Shown here: positions 1 through 8,950 of the stretch, piece by piece
How the letters are laid out: each line of letters starts with the position of its first letter
Position numbering within the stretch: the stretch's first letter is position 1
Assembly: GCA_018660225.1 (NCBI GenBank)
Contig: JABJKT010000070.1
Coordinates: 1 to 45,743, forward strand
Length of the DNA: 45,743 nucleotides
Source of the DNA: Kordiimonadaceae bacterium
Lineage (GTDB): Bacteria; Pseudomonadota; Alphaproteobacteria; Sphingomonadales; Emcibacteraceae
Direction of reading: 5' to 3'
Program-made: the position numbers and the translations under genes
The notes under the pieces: generated by a model
What the model saw: the letters and a program-made list of their open reading frames with translations, nothing else
The model's database searches: none
Told to the model about the DNA's origin: nothing

Positions 1-364
1 AACCATTATAGGCGGCATCACCAAGGATGCGCAGTGTAGCGGTGAAACGGACACCAAACGCTTCATTGTGCTGACCCCCGTTTCAACTGAACAGTCCTCA
101 ACAGCAAGTTATTACCGTGGGCTAATTACCCTTGCCGGAATCGGCAGTTCAGCCGTAAACGAAAATGGCAGCCCGGAAGCATGGTTTGATACCACGAAAG
201 AAATAACCGTTAGCTTTATGCTCCCTGGCGGCGATCAACAGGATATATCAGGAACATTACCGCTTTATCATAGTGTAATCACTGGCGGCTCTGAATACCG
301 CTTCAGCATTACGGCGGGCCGAACAAGCTTTGTTGATGCCAGTGTTATGCAATGTGACTTATAG
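1..364 (+). CDS. 3' end of an unidentified protein (5' end outside the window)
   Basis: The frame is open from base 2 to the stop at 362-364, so the gene begins upstream of the window; the internal GTG at 68 is probably not its start. About 120 C-terminal residues are visible. They are rich in Ser, Thr and Gly with alternating hydrophobic residues, as in a beta-rich extracytoplasmic or prepilin-like domain, and hold two Cys (one in the segment DAQCSG, one three residues from the end) that could form a disulfide. I do not recognise the family. It is convergent with the glutathione S-transferase gene, with only 16 bases between the stops. Confidence 0.6.
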   Translation, partial: TIIGGITKDAQCSGETDTKRFIVLTPVSTEQSSTASYYRGLITLAGIGSSAVNENGSPEAWFDTTKEITVSFMLPGGDQQDISGTLPLYHSVITGGSEYRFSITAGRTSFVDASVMQCDL

Positions 365-380
365 GTGATTTATAAGCGAT

Positions 381-1034
381 TTAAATTCTGGCATCCGGCT
401 CGGCAGCATCATTAGGGTCTGCCCCATCGAGCCAAGCTTTTACACCTGGATGATCTACCATAACCTTAGAGTAGTTCTTTAAAATTTCCGGCAGTTCTAT
501 TTGATAACTCAAAAACCTGAAAACAATTGGTGAAAACATCATATCTGCTATAGAATATGTGCCAAACAAGTAGGGCCCCTGTGCGGCGTATTTATTTCTG
601 CATTCGCTCCATATCTGGGTGATACGGTCAATATCCTTTTTCAATTCACCTTCAATTTGCGGTTTTTCAAAAATACTTAGGCACGCCATCGGCATACTTG
701 AGCGAAGAGCAGCAAATCCAGAATGCATTTCTGCTGAAACGCATCTTGCATGGGCTCTGATATTTATATCATCAGGCCAAAATAGTTTCTCAGGATAAAG
801 ATCATTTAAATACTCACCAATTGCCAGACTATCCCATATATAATGATCACCGTGAAGCAGTGTCGGAACTTTCCCCGCTGGCGTAAGTCTATCGAGCTTT
901 TCCCGGTCTAGTATCGGTCTTAAAGAGACAAGAATTTCTTCAAAATCCACCCCGGCATGCTTTAAAGCAAGATAACCGCGTAGCGACCAGGTAGAGTTAT
1001 TTTTATTGCCAATAATTAAAGTGAACTCAGACAT
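381..1034 (-). CDS. Glutathione S-transferase family protein
   Basis: About 217 residues, the usual length of a cytosolic GST. The N-terminal thioredoxin-like half has the segment NKNNSTWSLRG near residues 10-20, the cis-proline motif KVPTL near 55-59 and the Asp-Ser pair (IWDSLAI) that holds the glutathione gamma-glutamyl group. The C-terminal half is helical. I start at the ATG at 1034, which has AGGA about eight bases upstream, rather than the TTG one codon earlier. It would conjugate or isomerise electrophiles using glutathione in the cytoplasm. The substrate cannot be read from sequence; the maleylacetoacetate-isomerase-like class is possible. It is divergent from the aminopeptidase gene, with about 70 bases between the starts for both promoters. 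Confidence 0.85.
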   Translation of the reverse strand: MSEFTLIIGNKNNSTWSLRGYLALKHAGVDFEEILVSLRPILDREKLDRLTPAGKVPTLLHGDHYIWDSLAIGEYLNDLYPEKLFWPDDINIRAHARCVSAEMHSGFAALRSSMPMACLSIFEKPQIEGELKKDIDRITQIWSECRNKYAAQGPYLFGTYSIADMMFSPIVFRFLSYQIELPEILKNYSKVMVDHPGVKAWLDGADPNDAAEPDARI

Positions 1035-1105
1035 CAATTAATCCTAACATTTTTTAAAGTCTCATATTACAGTGGCTAAGATAACTCAGAACAGAAGGAT
1101 TTCAA

Positions 1106-2515
1106 GTGCTCAATCACATCAACATCAAAGAGGTCAATTGCCTTAAGTCCGGCAAGGCAAAGAATACCGTTCCCATATGGCTTATCGGTACTGACGGTTT
1201 CAAAGTATGGAAGAAGAAGCTTTCTAAATCCGAACAAACTTGGGTCAATGCACATGACTTTACTGGCTCGCACGGTCAGGTTTTAGTATTTTCAAACGAC
1301 AAAGGGGCTGTTAGTGCTGTAGCTGCGGGATGCGCGTTAGAAGAAAATGATCCATGGCTTTTTTCAACAATTGCCCAGTCCGTCCCTGATGGCTCATACC
1401 ATATTGAAAGTGAACTAGAAGGTAACGTGCTAAAACTGGCCGCTTTCGGTTGGGCCATGGCCCACTATAAATATGATCATTATTTAAAAGATAAAAAAGT
1501 CAAAAAAGCCGTCCTTTACGTTTCTAAAAAATGCGACTTGAAATCTGTTGGAAGCTTGGTTAGAGGCACGGCCCTTGCAAGGGACCTTGTCAATACACCT
1601 ACCTGCGATATGGGCCCGGATGAACTAGCTGATGTCGCTAAAAAACTTGCCAAACATTTTAAAGCAAAAATAAAAATTACAAAGGGGCAGGAGCTTCTTA
1701 AAAAAGGATATAATACAATTCACACAGTCGGGCGTGCCGCAGAAAAAGAACCGCGTCTGATTGATATGATCTGGGGAAATGAAAAATCACCAAAGGTTAC
1801 CCTTGTTGGAAAGGGAGTATGTTTTGATACAGGCGGCCTTGATATAAAGCCATCGGGTAGCATGCTTATCATGAAAAAAGATATGGGCGGAGCGGCGCAT
1901 GTTCTGGGGCTCGGTCAGATGATAATGGAAAGCGGCCTTGATATCAGGCTGCGCATTTTAATACCGGCTGTGGAAAATAATATTGCCGGCAATGCTTTTA
2001 GGCCGGGTGATATAATTAAAAGTTATAAAGGCACAACCATCGAAGTTGGCAATACCGACGCCGAAGGGCGATTGGTTCTTTGTGATGCCCTTGCCCTTGC
2101 CAGCGAAGAAAACCCTGATCTAATGATGGATTTTGCCACCCTTACCGGTGCGGCGCGTGTTGCTATGGGCACGGACGTTCCGCCCTATTTTACAGATGAT
2201 AAAAATCTAAGCGATGGGCTTATGAAACATTCAACACTTGAACATGACCCCCTTTGGCCCATGCCGCTCTACGCACCATATAAGAAACTGCTGGCTAGCC
2301 CTATTGCCGATATCAATAATGTGGGAAGCACCGGTTTCGGCGGCGCCATAACCGCTGCACTATTTTTAAAAGATTTTGTAGGTCCGGATATCCCGTGGGT
2401 ACACCTTGATGTATATGCTTGGAATGTCAGTGCGCGTCCCGGCCGCCCCAAGGGAGGCGAAGCCATGGGACTAAGAGCCTCTTTTGATTATTTGTCAGGT
2501 AAATACGGAAAATAG
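1106..2515 (+). CDS. Leucyl aminopeptidase family protein (M17)
   Basis: 469 residues. The C-terminal catalytic domain carries the full M17 metal and active-site set: Lys236 (VGKG), Asp241 (CFDTGG), Lys248 (DIKP), Asp259 (KKDMGG) and NTDAEGRL at 316-323, supplying Asp318, Glu320 and Arg322. It should be a cytoplasmic two-metal exopeptidase that removes N-terminal residues from peptides. The start is GTG at 1106, supported by AGAAGGA at 1093-1099. The N-terminal domain is shorter and more divergent than in E. coli PepA, as in the short M17 proteins common in alphaproteobacteria. A MarR regulator and an NlpC/P60 peptidase follow on the same strand. A link to peptide or cell-wall peptide turnover is inferred from this neighbourhood. 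Confidence 0.93.
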   Translation: MLNHINIKEVNCLKSGKAKNTVPIWLIGTDGFKVWKKKLSKSEQTWVNAHDFTGSHGQVLVFSNDKGAVSAVAAGCALEENDPWLFSTIAQSVPDGSYHIESELEGNVLKLAAFGWAMAHYKYDHYLKDKKVKKAVLYVSKKCDLKSVGSLVRGTALARDLVNTPTCDMGPDELADVAKKLAKHFKAKIKITKGQELLKKGYNTIHTVGRAAEKEPRLIDMIWGNEKSPKVTLVGKGVCFDTGGLDIKPSGSMLIMKKDMGGAAHVLGLGQMIMESGLDIRLRILIPAVENNIAGNAFRPGDIIKSYKGTTIEVGNTDAEGRLVLCDALALASEENPDLMMDFATLTGAARVAMGTDVPPYFTDDKNLSDGLMKHSTLEHDPLWPMPLYAPYKKLLASPIADINNVGSTGFGGAITAALFLKDFVGPDIPWVHLDVYAWNVSARPGRPKGGEAMGLRASFDYLSGKYGK

Positions 2516-2594
2516 TAACGGGTGCGAAATAAAATCTTGAAAAATTCCTCATTACTTGGCAGTATCTAGTAAAAATAATAGTAAAGGGTAAATC

Positions 2595-2945
2595 ATGAAA
2601 TTAGAATTAAGCGGTCATGCAGGCTTACGTCTTTGGAAACAAACCTTAAAGAATATTGTTTTAAACAAGGGCCCTGACCTGACAACGCGGCAGATAAGCG
2701 TATTGCTTGCTGTCTATCTTGAAACAGGGGAACATACAGTACGCGGCCTCGCCGCTTATATTGATGTATCCAAACCGGTTATTACCAGATGTGTTGATAG
2801 TTTAAGTATATTAGGGCTCGTCAAAAGAGTCCGTGATGAAAAAGACCGACGCAGCGTTTTTATTCAACGAACCGTTAAGGGCGCGGTTTTTCTTACTGAT
2901 TTTGCAGAGATGATTGAAAAATCAAACGAAGAAGCAAAAGAGTAA
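2595..2945 (+). CDS. MarR-family transcriptional regulator (short form)
   Basis: 116 residues. The central part is a winged-helix DNA-binding domain: ligand-proximal helix (TTRQISVLLAVY), recognition helix region (VSKPVITRCVDSLSILGLV) and the wing with the family signature DEKDRRS near 94-100. MarR proteins normally have about 140-150 residues; this one is short at the C-terminus, where dimerisation helices usually lie, so the dimer interface may be reduced. ATG at 2595 has AAAGGG upstream. It sits 79 bases after the aminopeptidase and 21 bases before the NlpC/P60 gene, so it probably controls one or both. Its ligand is unknown. Confidence 0.87.
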   Translation: MKLELSGHAGLRLWKQTLKNIVLNKGPDLTTRQISVLLAVYLETGEHTVRGLAAYIDVSKPVITRCVDSLSILGLVKRVRDEKDRRSVFIQRTVKGAVFLTDFAEMIEKSNEEAKE

Positions 2946-2966
2946 TTTTTACACACAAAACTAGAA

Positions 2967-3842
2967 ATGGATTGGGGTATGACTAAGAAACTACTGGATA
3001 AGCGTATAAACGCTTATCGTGACGACATAGCGGATATCGGGCTAAAAGATAAAATTCAATCCAAGGAATTTGTCGAACCTGAAAAATATCAAGCTGCCAG
3101 AGGACTAACATCCCTTTACGGCAAAGCTGATGAAACAAGCCCGCAAATAAGCCAGCTTCTTTACGGCGAATATTTTAATGTCTTTGAACTAAATGGAAAC
3201 TGGGCCTGGGGCCAGTCATTAAAAGACGGCTATGTGGGTTACTGCGCTTTAAGCGATTTAACCCCTGACCTTCTTAAAACAACTCATCATGTCAGCGCGC
3301 TTAGCAGCCATATTTTTCCTAAACCGAACCTTAAATCTAGCCCGGTTGATATTATTCATATGATGTCGGATGTATCAGTCGTTGATGAAAAACAACAGGA
3401 TGGCTTTGTTCAACTCGCCGACGGCAACTGGATTTATGCAACCCATATTTCCAAAGATTACGGCACAGACCCTGTTTCAGAAGCCCTTAAATTTCTCTAT
3501 ACGCCTTATCTTTGGGGTGGGCGCAGTAATGCGGGCATTGATTGCAGTGGGCTTATTCAAAACGCTTACGCTTCCATTGGCATCGCTATACCGCGTGATG
3601 CAGATTTACAGGAAAAAATGATCGGCACAACTCTTGAGGAAGATCAATTTCCCGGCCACGGCGATCTTGCCTTTTTTCCGGGTCACGTTGGCATAATGCT
3701 TGATGATATGCACCTGCTTCATGCGAATGCCCATCATATGCGCGTAAGCATTGACCCGCTCAAGGACGTTATAGACATCGTCAGCTTTCAGACGGATAAA
3801 CCACCGCTTAGCTGCATAAAACGGATTTCATTAACGCTTTAG
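2967..3842 (+). CDS. C40-family peptidase (NlpC/P60) with SH3-like domains
   Basis: 291 residues. The N-terminal half contains two SH3-like modules (around 45-100 and 110-163) and the C-terminal part is an NlpC/P60 domain. Visible catalytic residues are Cys193 in IDCSGL, His240 in PGHVGIM and His252 in LLHANA, with the family segment YLWGGRS at 181-187. These enzymes cut peptidoglycan stem peptides, often between D-Glu and the diamino acid. No signal peptide is seen, so it may act on imported muropeptides in the cytoplasm; the leucyl aminopeptidase two genes upstream fits such recycling (inference). The start is uncertain: ATG 2967 has a poor ribosome site, and ATG 2979 is an alternative. Confidence 0.9.
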   Translation: MDWGMTKKLLDKRINAYRDDIADIGLKDKIQSKEFVEPEKYQAARGLTSLYGKADETSPQISQLLYGEYFNVFELNGNWAWGQSLKDGYVGYCALSDLTPDLLKTTHHVSALSSHIFPKPNLKSSPVDIIHMMSDVSVVDEKQQDGFVQLADGNWIYATHISKDYGTDPVSEALKFLYTPYLWGGRSNAGIDCSGLIQNAYASIGIAIPRDADLQEKMIGTTLEEDQFPGHGDLAFFPGHVGIMLDDMHLLHANAHHMRVSIDPLKDVIDIVSFQTDKPPLSCIKRISLTL

Positions 3843-3845
3843 ACA

Positions 3846-3881
3846 CAAAAAAAGCCGCTCAATAAATAAGCGGCTTTAATG
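3846..3881. terminator. Bidirectional intrinsic terminator
   Basis: A perfect 9-bp stem (3851-3859 with 3869-3877) with a 9-base loop sits between two convergent genes. On the minus strand it is followed by a run of seven or more T, making a strong terminator for the cytochrome gene. On the plus strand the T run is weaker but could still end the NlpC/P60 transcript. Confidence 0.85.
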
Positions 3882-3897
3882 TTAGTTTCGTTACAAT

Positions 3898-4491
3898 TTA
3901 CATTGTATCTGGCATTGCTTCTACTACTGCTTCAACTGCTTCAACAGTAGCTACAACCGGAAGATCAATCGGTGCATCTGAAAGCGACCGTAAATACAGA
4001 ATAACTGACGCACGGTCAGAACCTTTTTTAAGACCGGCAAAAACCATTTTGTTTTTCGGGATCGCATCTTTTGGCTTAGTAAGATATGTGTTCAGGAACT
4101 CATAAGTCCAGTTACCTTCCTGAGCAAGCATTGCATTAGAATAACCAAAGTCACCGTTAGTAGCGATATCACCACCGAGCACATTCCAAAGGTTAGGACC
4201 AATTTTTGCTCTGCCACCGCTTTCTGGTGTATGACATGCTGCACATTTCTTAAAGACTGTCATGCCTTTATCAATATTGGCAGTTTGCATCAGCTCTTCA
4301 ATAGTTGGGCCCACTTCCATAGCGACATCTGCAACACTTGCAGAAGCAACAGCAGAAACATCAATAGGAAAAGCGTTTGCAGCCATTGCTTCCTGATGGA
4401 AAACAGCTTCAGTTAAATTATGAAGGCCAATAGCAAGCAGAAGGAACATTAAAACGCCCATTGCTGCTTTATTAAAATCATGTGAATTCAC
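3898..4491 (-). CDS. Membrane-anchored class I c-type cytochrome (CycM-like)
   Basis: 197 residues. An uncleaved N-terminal membrane helix (about 9-23) precedes a cytochrome c domain with the haem site CAACH at 83-87 and the probable axial Met149 in NKMVFAGLKK. This is the layout of alphaproteobacterial bound cytochromes c that carry electrons from the bc1 complex to oxidase. The start is GTG at 4491 with GGGA about seven bases upstream. Beyond residue 175 there is a tail dominated by Val, Ala and Glu (VEAVEAVVEA) that ordinary CycM proteins need not have; its role is unknown. It is divergent from pheA, an arrangement often seen in alphaproteobacteria. Confidence 0.9.
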   Translation of the reverse strand: MNSHDFNKAAMGVLMFLLLAIGLHNLTEAVFHQEAMAANAFPIDVSAVASASVADVAMEVGPTIEELMQTANIDKGMTVFKKCAACHTPESGGRAKIGPNLWNVLGGDIATNGDFGYSNAMLAQEGNWTYEFLNTYLTKPKDAIPKNKMVFAGLKKGSDRASVILYLRSLSDAPIDLPVVATVEAVEAVVEAMPDTM

Positions 4492-4680
4492 GGTAAATCC
4501 CAGTAATTGTTAACGGTTAAATTTAAAAGAGTTTTATTGTCCCTGAAAAAATCCAGAATCGCCACCCTTTACTATGCCTCTTATTTACAGATTTTTTTCT
4601 GCCGAGACAAGGGTCATTTAAGCATAAAATCATTAAATATCCTTAATATTGACAGGAAAAAAAATTTATTTGGTCTTTCA

Positions 4681-4709
4681 TTGACAGAATTACACTAAAA
4701 ATGAATACT
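4681..4709 (+). promoter_or_regulatory. Probable sigma-70 promoter of pheA
   Basis: A perfect TTGACA at 4681-4686 is followed after 17 bases by AATACT at 4704-4709 (four of six matches to the -10 consensus). Transcription would begin near 4716, giving a leader of about 20 bases. The rest of the 4492-4734 gap is A+T rich. A second TTGACA at 4649-4654 lacks a matching -10, and no leader peptide or attenuator was found. Confidence 0.5.
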
Positions 4710-4734
4710 GCCTCAGAATTAGAGAGTGGAAAAA

Positions 4735-5595
4735 ATGGCGAATAAAAATAGTGATAATCTGGTTTCTTTCCAAGGGGACCTAGGCGCATATTCTAATCTG
4801 GCAGCAAAGCAAATGTTTCCGGATATGGATGTTTTGCCGTGCCGCACTTTTGAAGACGCTCTTGCCGCCGTTGATGAAGGCGCCGTCAAATATGCCGCTA
4901 TTCCCATTGAAAATAGCGTAGCGGGCCGTGTTGCCGATATTCACTATCTTATTCCCCATTCTAATCTGCACATAATTGGCGAACATTTCCTGCGTATTAA
5001 TCACCACCTTTTGGTTCTTCCCGGCACCAAACTTGAAGATTTAAAAGTTGTTCGTAGTCATGAACAGGCGCTCGGTCAGGTTCGCCGCACCATGGATGCA
5101 CTTGGCATTAAGCGTGAAGTTTTCGCTGATACGGCGGCGGCAGCTAAACATGTTTCAGAACTCGGCGATCCAACGGTCGGCGCGGTTGCCTCATCGCTTG
5201 CCGGTGAAATTTATGGTCTTGAAAGCATTAAAAAAGATATCGAAGACGCGAGCCATAACACGACCCGCTTTGTTGTTTTTTCCCGCGAACCTCTTAACGA
5301 CCTGCCAAAAGATGTGCCGACTATGACATCATTTATCTTTCAGGTGCGCAACACCCCTGCCGCTCTTTATAAAGTCATGGGCGGATTTGCCACAAATGGC
5401 ATTAACATGACCAAGCTGGAAAGTTATCAGTTGGACGGTGAAATTAGCGCTACACAATTTTACGCGGATATCGAAGGACACCAAGATGATGTTAATGTGA
5501 AACGCGCCTTCGAAGAATTGGCCTTTTATACTAACGAATACCGCATCCTTGGAAGTTATGCCCAGTCACAATACCGTATTGACAAACGTGGCTAA
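4735..5595 (+). CDS. pheA: Prephenate dehydratase
   Basis: 286 residues from ATG 4735; a GTG at 4726 in the same frame would overlap the purine-rich ribosome site. This is a monofunctional enzyme that converts prephenate to phenylpyruvate for phenylalanine synthesis. Seen motifs: FQGDLGAYSNLAA near 12, the PIENSVAGRV stretch at 57-66, the TRF signature at 177-179 in SHNTTRF, and an ACT domain from about 197 with TKLESYQ (the ESRP-type phenylalanine-binding position is ESYQ, as in many alphaproteobacteria). Feedback inhibition by phenylalanine is expected from the ACT domain. Its stop overlaps that of nudC inside the tetranucleotide CTAA. Confidence 0.96.
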   Translation: MANKNSDNLVSFQGDLGAYSNLAAKQMFPDMDVLPCRTFEDALAAVDEGAVKYAAIPIENSVAGRVADIHYLIPHSNLHIIGEHFLRINHHLLVLPGTKLEDLKVVRSHEQALGQVRRTMDALGIKREVFADTAAAAKHVSELGDPTVGAVASSLAGEIYGLESIKKDIEDASHNTTRFVVFSREPLNDLPKDVPTMTSFIFQVRNTPAALYKVMGGFATNGINMTKLESYQLDGEISATQFYADIEGHQDDVNVKRAFEELAFYTNEYRILGSYAQSQYRIDKRG

Positions 5596-6479
5596 CGACT
5601 AAGCCAATGATCCAGAATATGTCTTGCGATGGCGAGCTTTTCCGGTACACAAAAATTTTCATCGCCGCCTGATTTTATAACTGCAGCAATCTCTGCTTTA
5701 GTGAACCACTGCGCATCTTCAAGTTCATCATTTTCTATATTAATCTGATCGCTAAGTGCTTCACCGATCACCCCGATCATAAGTGAAGATGGAAATGGCC
5801 AAGGCTGACTTTTTATGTATTTAACCTCACCGACAGTAATGCCTGCTTCTTCCAACACTTCGCGGCGGCAGGCCTCTTCGATGGTTTCGCCCGGTTCCAT
5901 AAATCCGGCCAGTGCCGAATAAGCCCCCGCACGAAAATGTGGGCTGCGGCCAAGTAGGCATTTTTCACCATGGGTGATCATCATAATTACAACCGGATCA
6001 ATACGGGGGAAATGTTCAGTATCACACTTCGCACAATAACGAACATAACCGCCTTTTTGTGAAACACTCTCGGCTCCGCAATTAGCGCAAAATTTATGGC
6101 GCGCGTGCCAATCCAGCAACATTTTGCCACGTGCTAAAAGAGATGGGCCACTGGAAAAACCGTCATTCGAAGCAGCTCTGGCAATCGTTCTAAGATCAAT
6201 AAATTCACTCTTCTCAGGTAAAACATAATTTTCCCCCGCCGTAGCGGCAAAATAAGCATGGCTTTTATCTTTGCCGAGAAAAATCATTTCATTGGAGGCA
6301 GTGACAGTGGAATAATAAATTTCACCAACACTTTTCATCAGAGCTTCGCCCTTTGAAAACAGAATTAACCTGCTATCCACATTGCTTTTTAATTCTTCCA
6401 GTGCCTTTTCATCACCACGAAGATAGTCGCAGGGGTCAAGGGGAAATTCAGCAAAAATACACGAATTTTCGAAATACAT
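5592..6479 (-). CDS. nudC: NAD(+) diphosphatase / RNA-decapping Nudix hydrolase
   Basis: 295 residues. It has a zinc ribbon with Cys131, Cys134, Cys149 and Cys152, a complete Nudix box at 192-213 (GFMEPGETIEEA onward, with REVLEEAG), and the family signature SQPWPFPSS at 224-232. It cleaves NAD(H) to NMN(H) and AMP; in E. coli NudC also removes NAD caps from RNA. ATG 6479 is preceded by AAGGA at about seven bases. The gene is convergent with pheA with no space between the stops, and its start faces the SRP RNA promoter region. Confidence 0.96.
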   Translation of the reverse strand: MYFENSCIFAEFPLDPCDYLRGDEKALEELKSNVDSRLILFSKGEALMKSVGEIYYSTVTASNEMIFLGKDKSHAYFAATAGENYVLPEKSEFIDLRTIARAASNDGFSSGPSLLARGKMLLDWHARHKFCANCGAESVSQKGGYVRYCAKCDTEHFPRIDPVVIMMITHGEKCLLGRSPHFRAGAYSALAGFMEPGETIEEACRREVLEEAGITVGEVKYIKSQPWPFPSSLMIGVIGEALSDQINIENDELEDAQWFTKAEIAAVIKSGGDENFCVPEKLAIARHILDHWLSR

Positions 6480-6588
6480 TTATGTTCCTTTTTAAAACTA
6501 TTGACATAATTTTCAATAAAACACCAGTTACTAACAAATTCCGTTAAAATTTATCTTGAAATCGTTCCAGAAAAAGACCATATAAAGC

Positions 6589-6680
6589 GCGAGAGGTTGG
6601 CGGACAGTTTACTCGCCAATCCGGCCAGGCCTGGAAGGGAGCAACCGTAACGAGATCACTGGGTCGTTCAATCTCTCACT
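6589..6680 (+). ncRNA. ffs: Bacterial small signal recognition particle RNA (4.5S type)
   Basis: A closing helix pairs 6591-6599 with 6669-6677 (one G-U). Inside it is the conserved SRP domain IV core: CCAGGCCTGGAAGGGAGCA at 6625-6643, with the GGAA-type apical loop and asymmetric internal loop, followed by ACCGTAACGAG and GGGTCG. A T-rich stretch follows (6681-6686). TTGAAA at 6556-6561 and TATAAA at 6581-6586 could form its promoter, with rather long spacing. The RNA pairs with Ffh in targeting membrane proteins. Its place just upstream of dnaX is typical for alphaproteobacteria. The rest of the 6480-6789 gap holds nothing else I can support. Confidence 0.93.
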
Positions 6681-6789
6681 TTTATCATAAAATATTCAAA
6701 ATAAATTCATATGCCTATAGCATTCGAGCGACAGTAAATTTATAGTCATTCCAAGAACGATTCATTTGCTTTTAAGGACAATAAATTTA

Positions 6790-8595
6790 ATGCCTGATAA
6801 TCCCGATAAAGATGACCATTACAGAGTACTGGCCCGTAAATATCGCCCGGTCGATTTTGCGGAACTTATCGGTCAGGACGCCATGGTCCGCACCCTTTCC
6901 AATGCTATCGAGACGGGAAGACTTGCCCATGCCTTTATCCTTACTGGTGTTCGTGGTATTGGTAAAACCACTACCGCACGGATCATTGCAAAAGCGTTAA
7001 ATTGCATCGGCTTAGACGGCAAAGGGACGGCCACTATTGAGCCCTGCGGCGAATGTGAAAACTGCCGTTCCATCAGCGAAAGCCGCCATGTGGATGTGAT
7101 GGAAATGGATGCGGCGAGCCGTACCGGCATTGATGACATCCGCGAAATTATTGACGGTGTTAAATATGCCTCAACCACGGCACGCTTTAAAATATATATT
7201 ATCGATGAAGTTCATATGCTCTCGAGAAACGCTTTTAATGCGCTGCTTAAAACGCTTGAAGAGCCACCGGAACATGTGAAGTTCATTTTTGCCACCACTG
7301 AAATTCGCAAAGTCCCGGTTACAGTTCTTAGCCGCTGCCAAAGATTTGATCTAAGGCGCATTTCCATCGAAGAACTGATGGGACATTATTCAAATATCGC
7401 CATTAAAGAAAACTGCGAAATTGAAGAAAGTGCCCTAGCGATGATCGCCCGTGCTGCCGAAGGATCGGTTCGCGATGGCTTGTCACTTCTTGATCAGGCT
7501 TTTGCCCACGGCGCAGGCAAAGTTAGCGAGGAACAGGTCCGCGATATGCTAGGCCTTGCGGACCGGGCGCAGATATTTGACCTTTATAAAGATATTCTTG
7601 CGGGTAAAACCGCTGATGCACTAGCTAAACTGCGCCACCAATTTCATCACGGTGCTGATCCGGCAGTAATTATACAGGATATGTTAGAGCTTACCCATTG
7701 GCTTACCCGCTTAAAAGTGGTGCCGGATGCTGGGGATGATCTGGTAACCTCTGAAGCTGAACGCAAACATGGCCTTGAAATGGCGCAGGGATTATCTGTT
7801 CCGGTACTGACACGTACTTGGCAAATGCTGCTTAAGGGAACGGGGGAAGTGCGCATTTCGCCAAATCCTATCTCTGCGGCAGAAATGGTTATTGTTCGCC
7901 TTACTTATAGTTCTAACCTTCCAACACCTGAAGATCTGGTGAAACAGATCAAAAATAACCCTACTAGTACCGCCCCTGCCACAGGAGCTAGAAATGGAGC
8001 GCCGAACAGTTCCGCTCAACAGCCTAGCTCCACAATGAGTAATGGGCCAACAGATCAAGATGCGCCACAAGCCTTCAGTGTCATACAGGGAAGTGGTCAG
8101 ACTGCTGTTAGAATTGCCGACCCATTACCTGAAGCCGATGAAGATTTTATCGCCGCACCAGTAAATTTTACGGAACTCGTAAAGCTGTTTGAAGATCAGG
8201 GCGCGCCTGAAATTGCTTATCAACTAACCGATAATGTTCGTCTGGTCAGCTATGATATAGGCCGAATTGATATCACGCCTAATGACCGGGTGCCCAAAAA
8301 TATTGCTGGCCGGATGGCCGCAGAACTTAAGAAATGGACTGGTGAGAACTGGTTTATTTCGCTTTCAACGGAAATTGGTGAAGAAACTCTTCATCAACAG
8401 GACATCGCTGAACAAACGGCGCTGGAAAAAATGGTTTTGGATAATGATTTAATTAAATCGGTATTGAATAGTTTTGAAGGTGCCAAAATTTCCGACATTC
8501 GAAAACTGGTCGATCAGTTTTTAATTTCTACAGACGACGGTGACAGCAATTATTTAATCAGCGCCGATGAATTTGGCCTTGATTATGAAGATTAA
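6790..8595 (+). CDS. dnaX: DNA polymerase III subunit gamma/tau
   Basis: 601 residues from ATG 6790, which has TAAGGA at 6773-6778; a TTG 24 bases earlier lies before that site and is rejected. It is the clamp-loader ATPase of the replicative polymerase. Seen: Walker A GVRGIGKTT at 53-61, the zinc cysteines around 71-92 (CGECENC), the Walker B box IDEVHML at 138-144, SRC at 181-183, and a long Pro/Ser/Asn/Gln linker around 395-440 before the C-terminal tau-like domain. No obvious A-run that would cause programmed slippage to gamma was noticed. It forms a cluster with ybaB and recR. Confidence 0.97.
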   Translation: MPDNPDKDDHYRVLARKYRPVDFAELIGQDAMVRTLSNAIETGRLAHAFILTGVRGIGKTTTARIIAKALNCIGLDGKGTATIEPCGECENCRSISESRHVDVMEMDAASRTGIDDIREIIDGVKYASTTARFKIYIIDEVHMLSRNAFNALLKTLEEPPEHVKFIFATTEIRKVPVTVLSRCQRFDLRRISIEELMGHYSNIAIKENCEIEESALAMIARAAEGSVRDGLSLLDQAFAHGAGKVSEEQVRDMLGLADRAQIFDLYKDILAGKTADALAKLRHQFHHGADPAVIIQDMLELTHWLTRLKVVPDAGDDLVTSEAERKHGLEMAQGLSVPVLTRTWQMLLKGTGEVRISPNPISAAEMVIVRLTYSSNLPTPEDLVKQIKNNPTSTAPATGARNGAPNSSAQQPSSTMSNGPTDQDAPQAFSVIQGSGQTAVRIADPLPEADEDFIAAPVNFTELVKLFEDQGAPEIAYQLTDNVRLVSYDIGRIDITPNDRVPKNIAGRMAAELKKWTGENWFISLSTEIGEETLHQQDIAEQTALEKMVLDNDLIKSVLNSFEGAKISDIRKLVDQFLISTDDGDSNYLISADEFGLDYED

Positions 8596-8610
8596 AGCAA
8601 GGAATAGCCT

Positions 8611-8934
8611 ATGAAGAACCTCGGCAAAATGATGAAACAGGCCCAGGAAATGCAATCCAAAATGGGCCAAATGCAAGAAGAACTCCAAAAATCCGAACAT
8701 ACCGGCACATCCGGCGGCGGTCTGGTTAATGTTACCCTAAACGGTAAGTTTGAAATGCGCTCCTTAAAAATTGATCCAAGTATTTTCAGCGGTGATGACG
8801 CGGAAGTGGTTGAAGATTTAATTGTCGCCGCGTTTAATGATGCCAAACGTAAAGTCGATGAATTTAATAAAGCCGAAATGTCAAAGCTCACTGGCGGGCT
8901 TGATCTTCCTGAAGGAATGAATTTACCGTTTTAA
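8611..8934 (+). CDS. ybaB: YbaB/EbfC nucleoid-associated protein
   Basis: 107 residues. The family layout is clear: an N-terminal amphipathic helix rich in Met and Gln (MMKQAQEMQSKMGQMQEEL), a Gly-rich turn (TSGGGLVNVTLNG), and the C-terminal helix around ALIVAAFNDAKRK-type sequence. YbaB proteins are dimers that bind DNA without strong sequence preference. The gene starts 15 bases after dnaX and ends 16 bases before recR, so the three are almost certainly one transcript; dnaX-ybaB-recR is a deeply conserved order. Confidence 0.96.
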   Translation: MKNLGKMMKQAQEMQSKMGQMQEELQKSEHTGTSGGGLVNVTLNGKFEMRSLKIDPSIFSGDDAEVVEDLIVAAFNDAKRKVDEFNKAEMSKLTGGLDLPEGMNLPF

Positions 8935-8950
8935 AGGCATATTTTAACTC

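Noticed and set aside
4507-4698. 63-codon frame in the gap between the cytochrome and pheA genes
   Set aside because: It has low-complexity A+T-rich sequence, no ribosome site and no family likeness, and it overlaps the likely promoter region of pheA.
6790-8595. Programmed frameshift in dnaX producing a separate gamma protein
   Set aside because: I could not find the A-rich slippery heptamer with downstream structure that directs it in E. coli.
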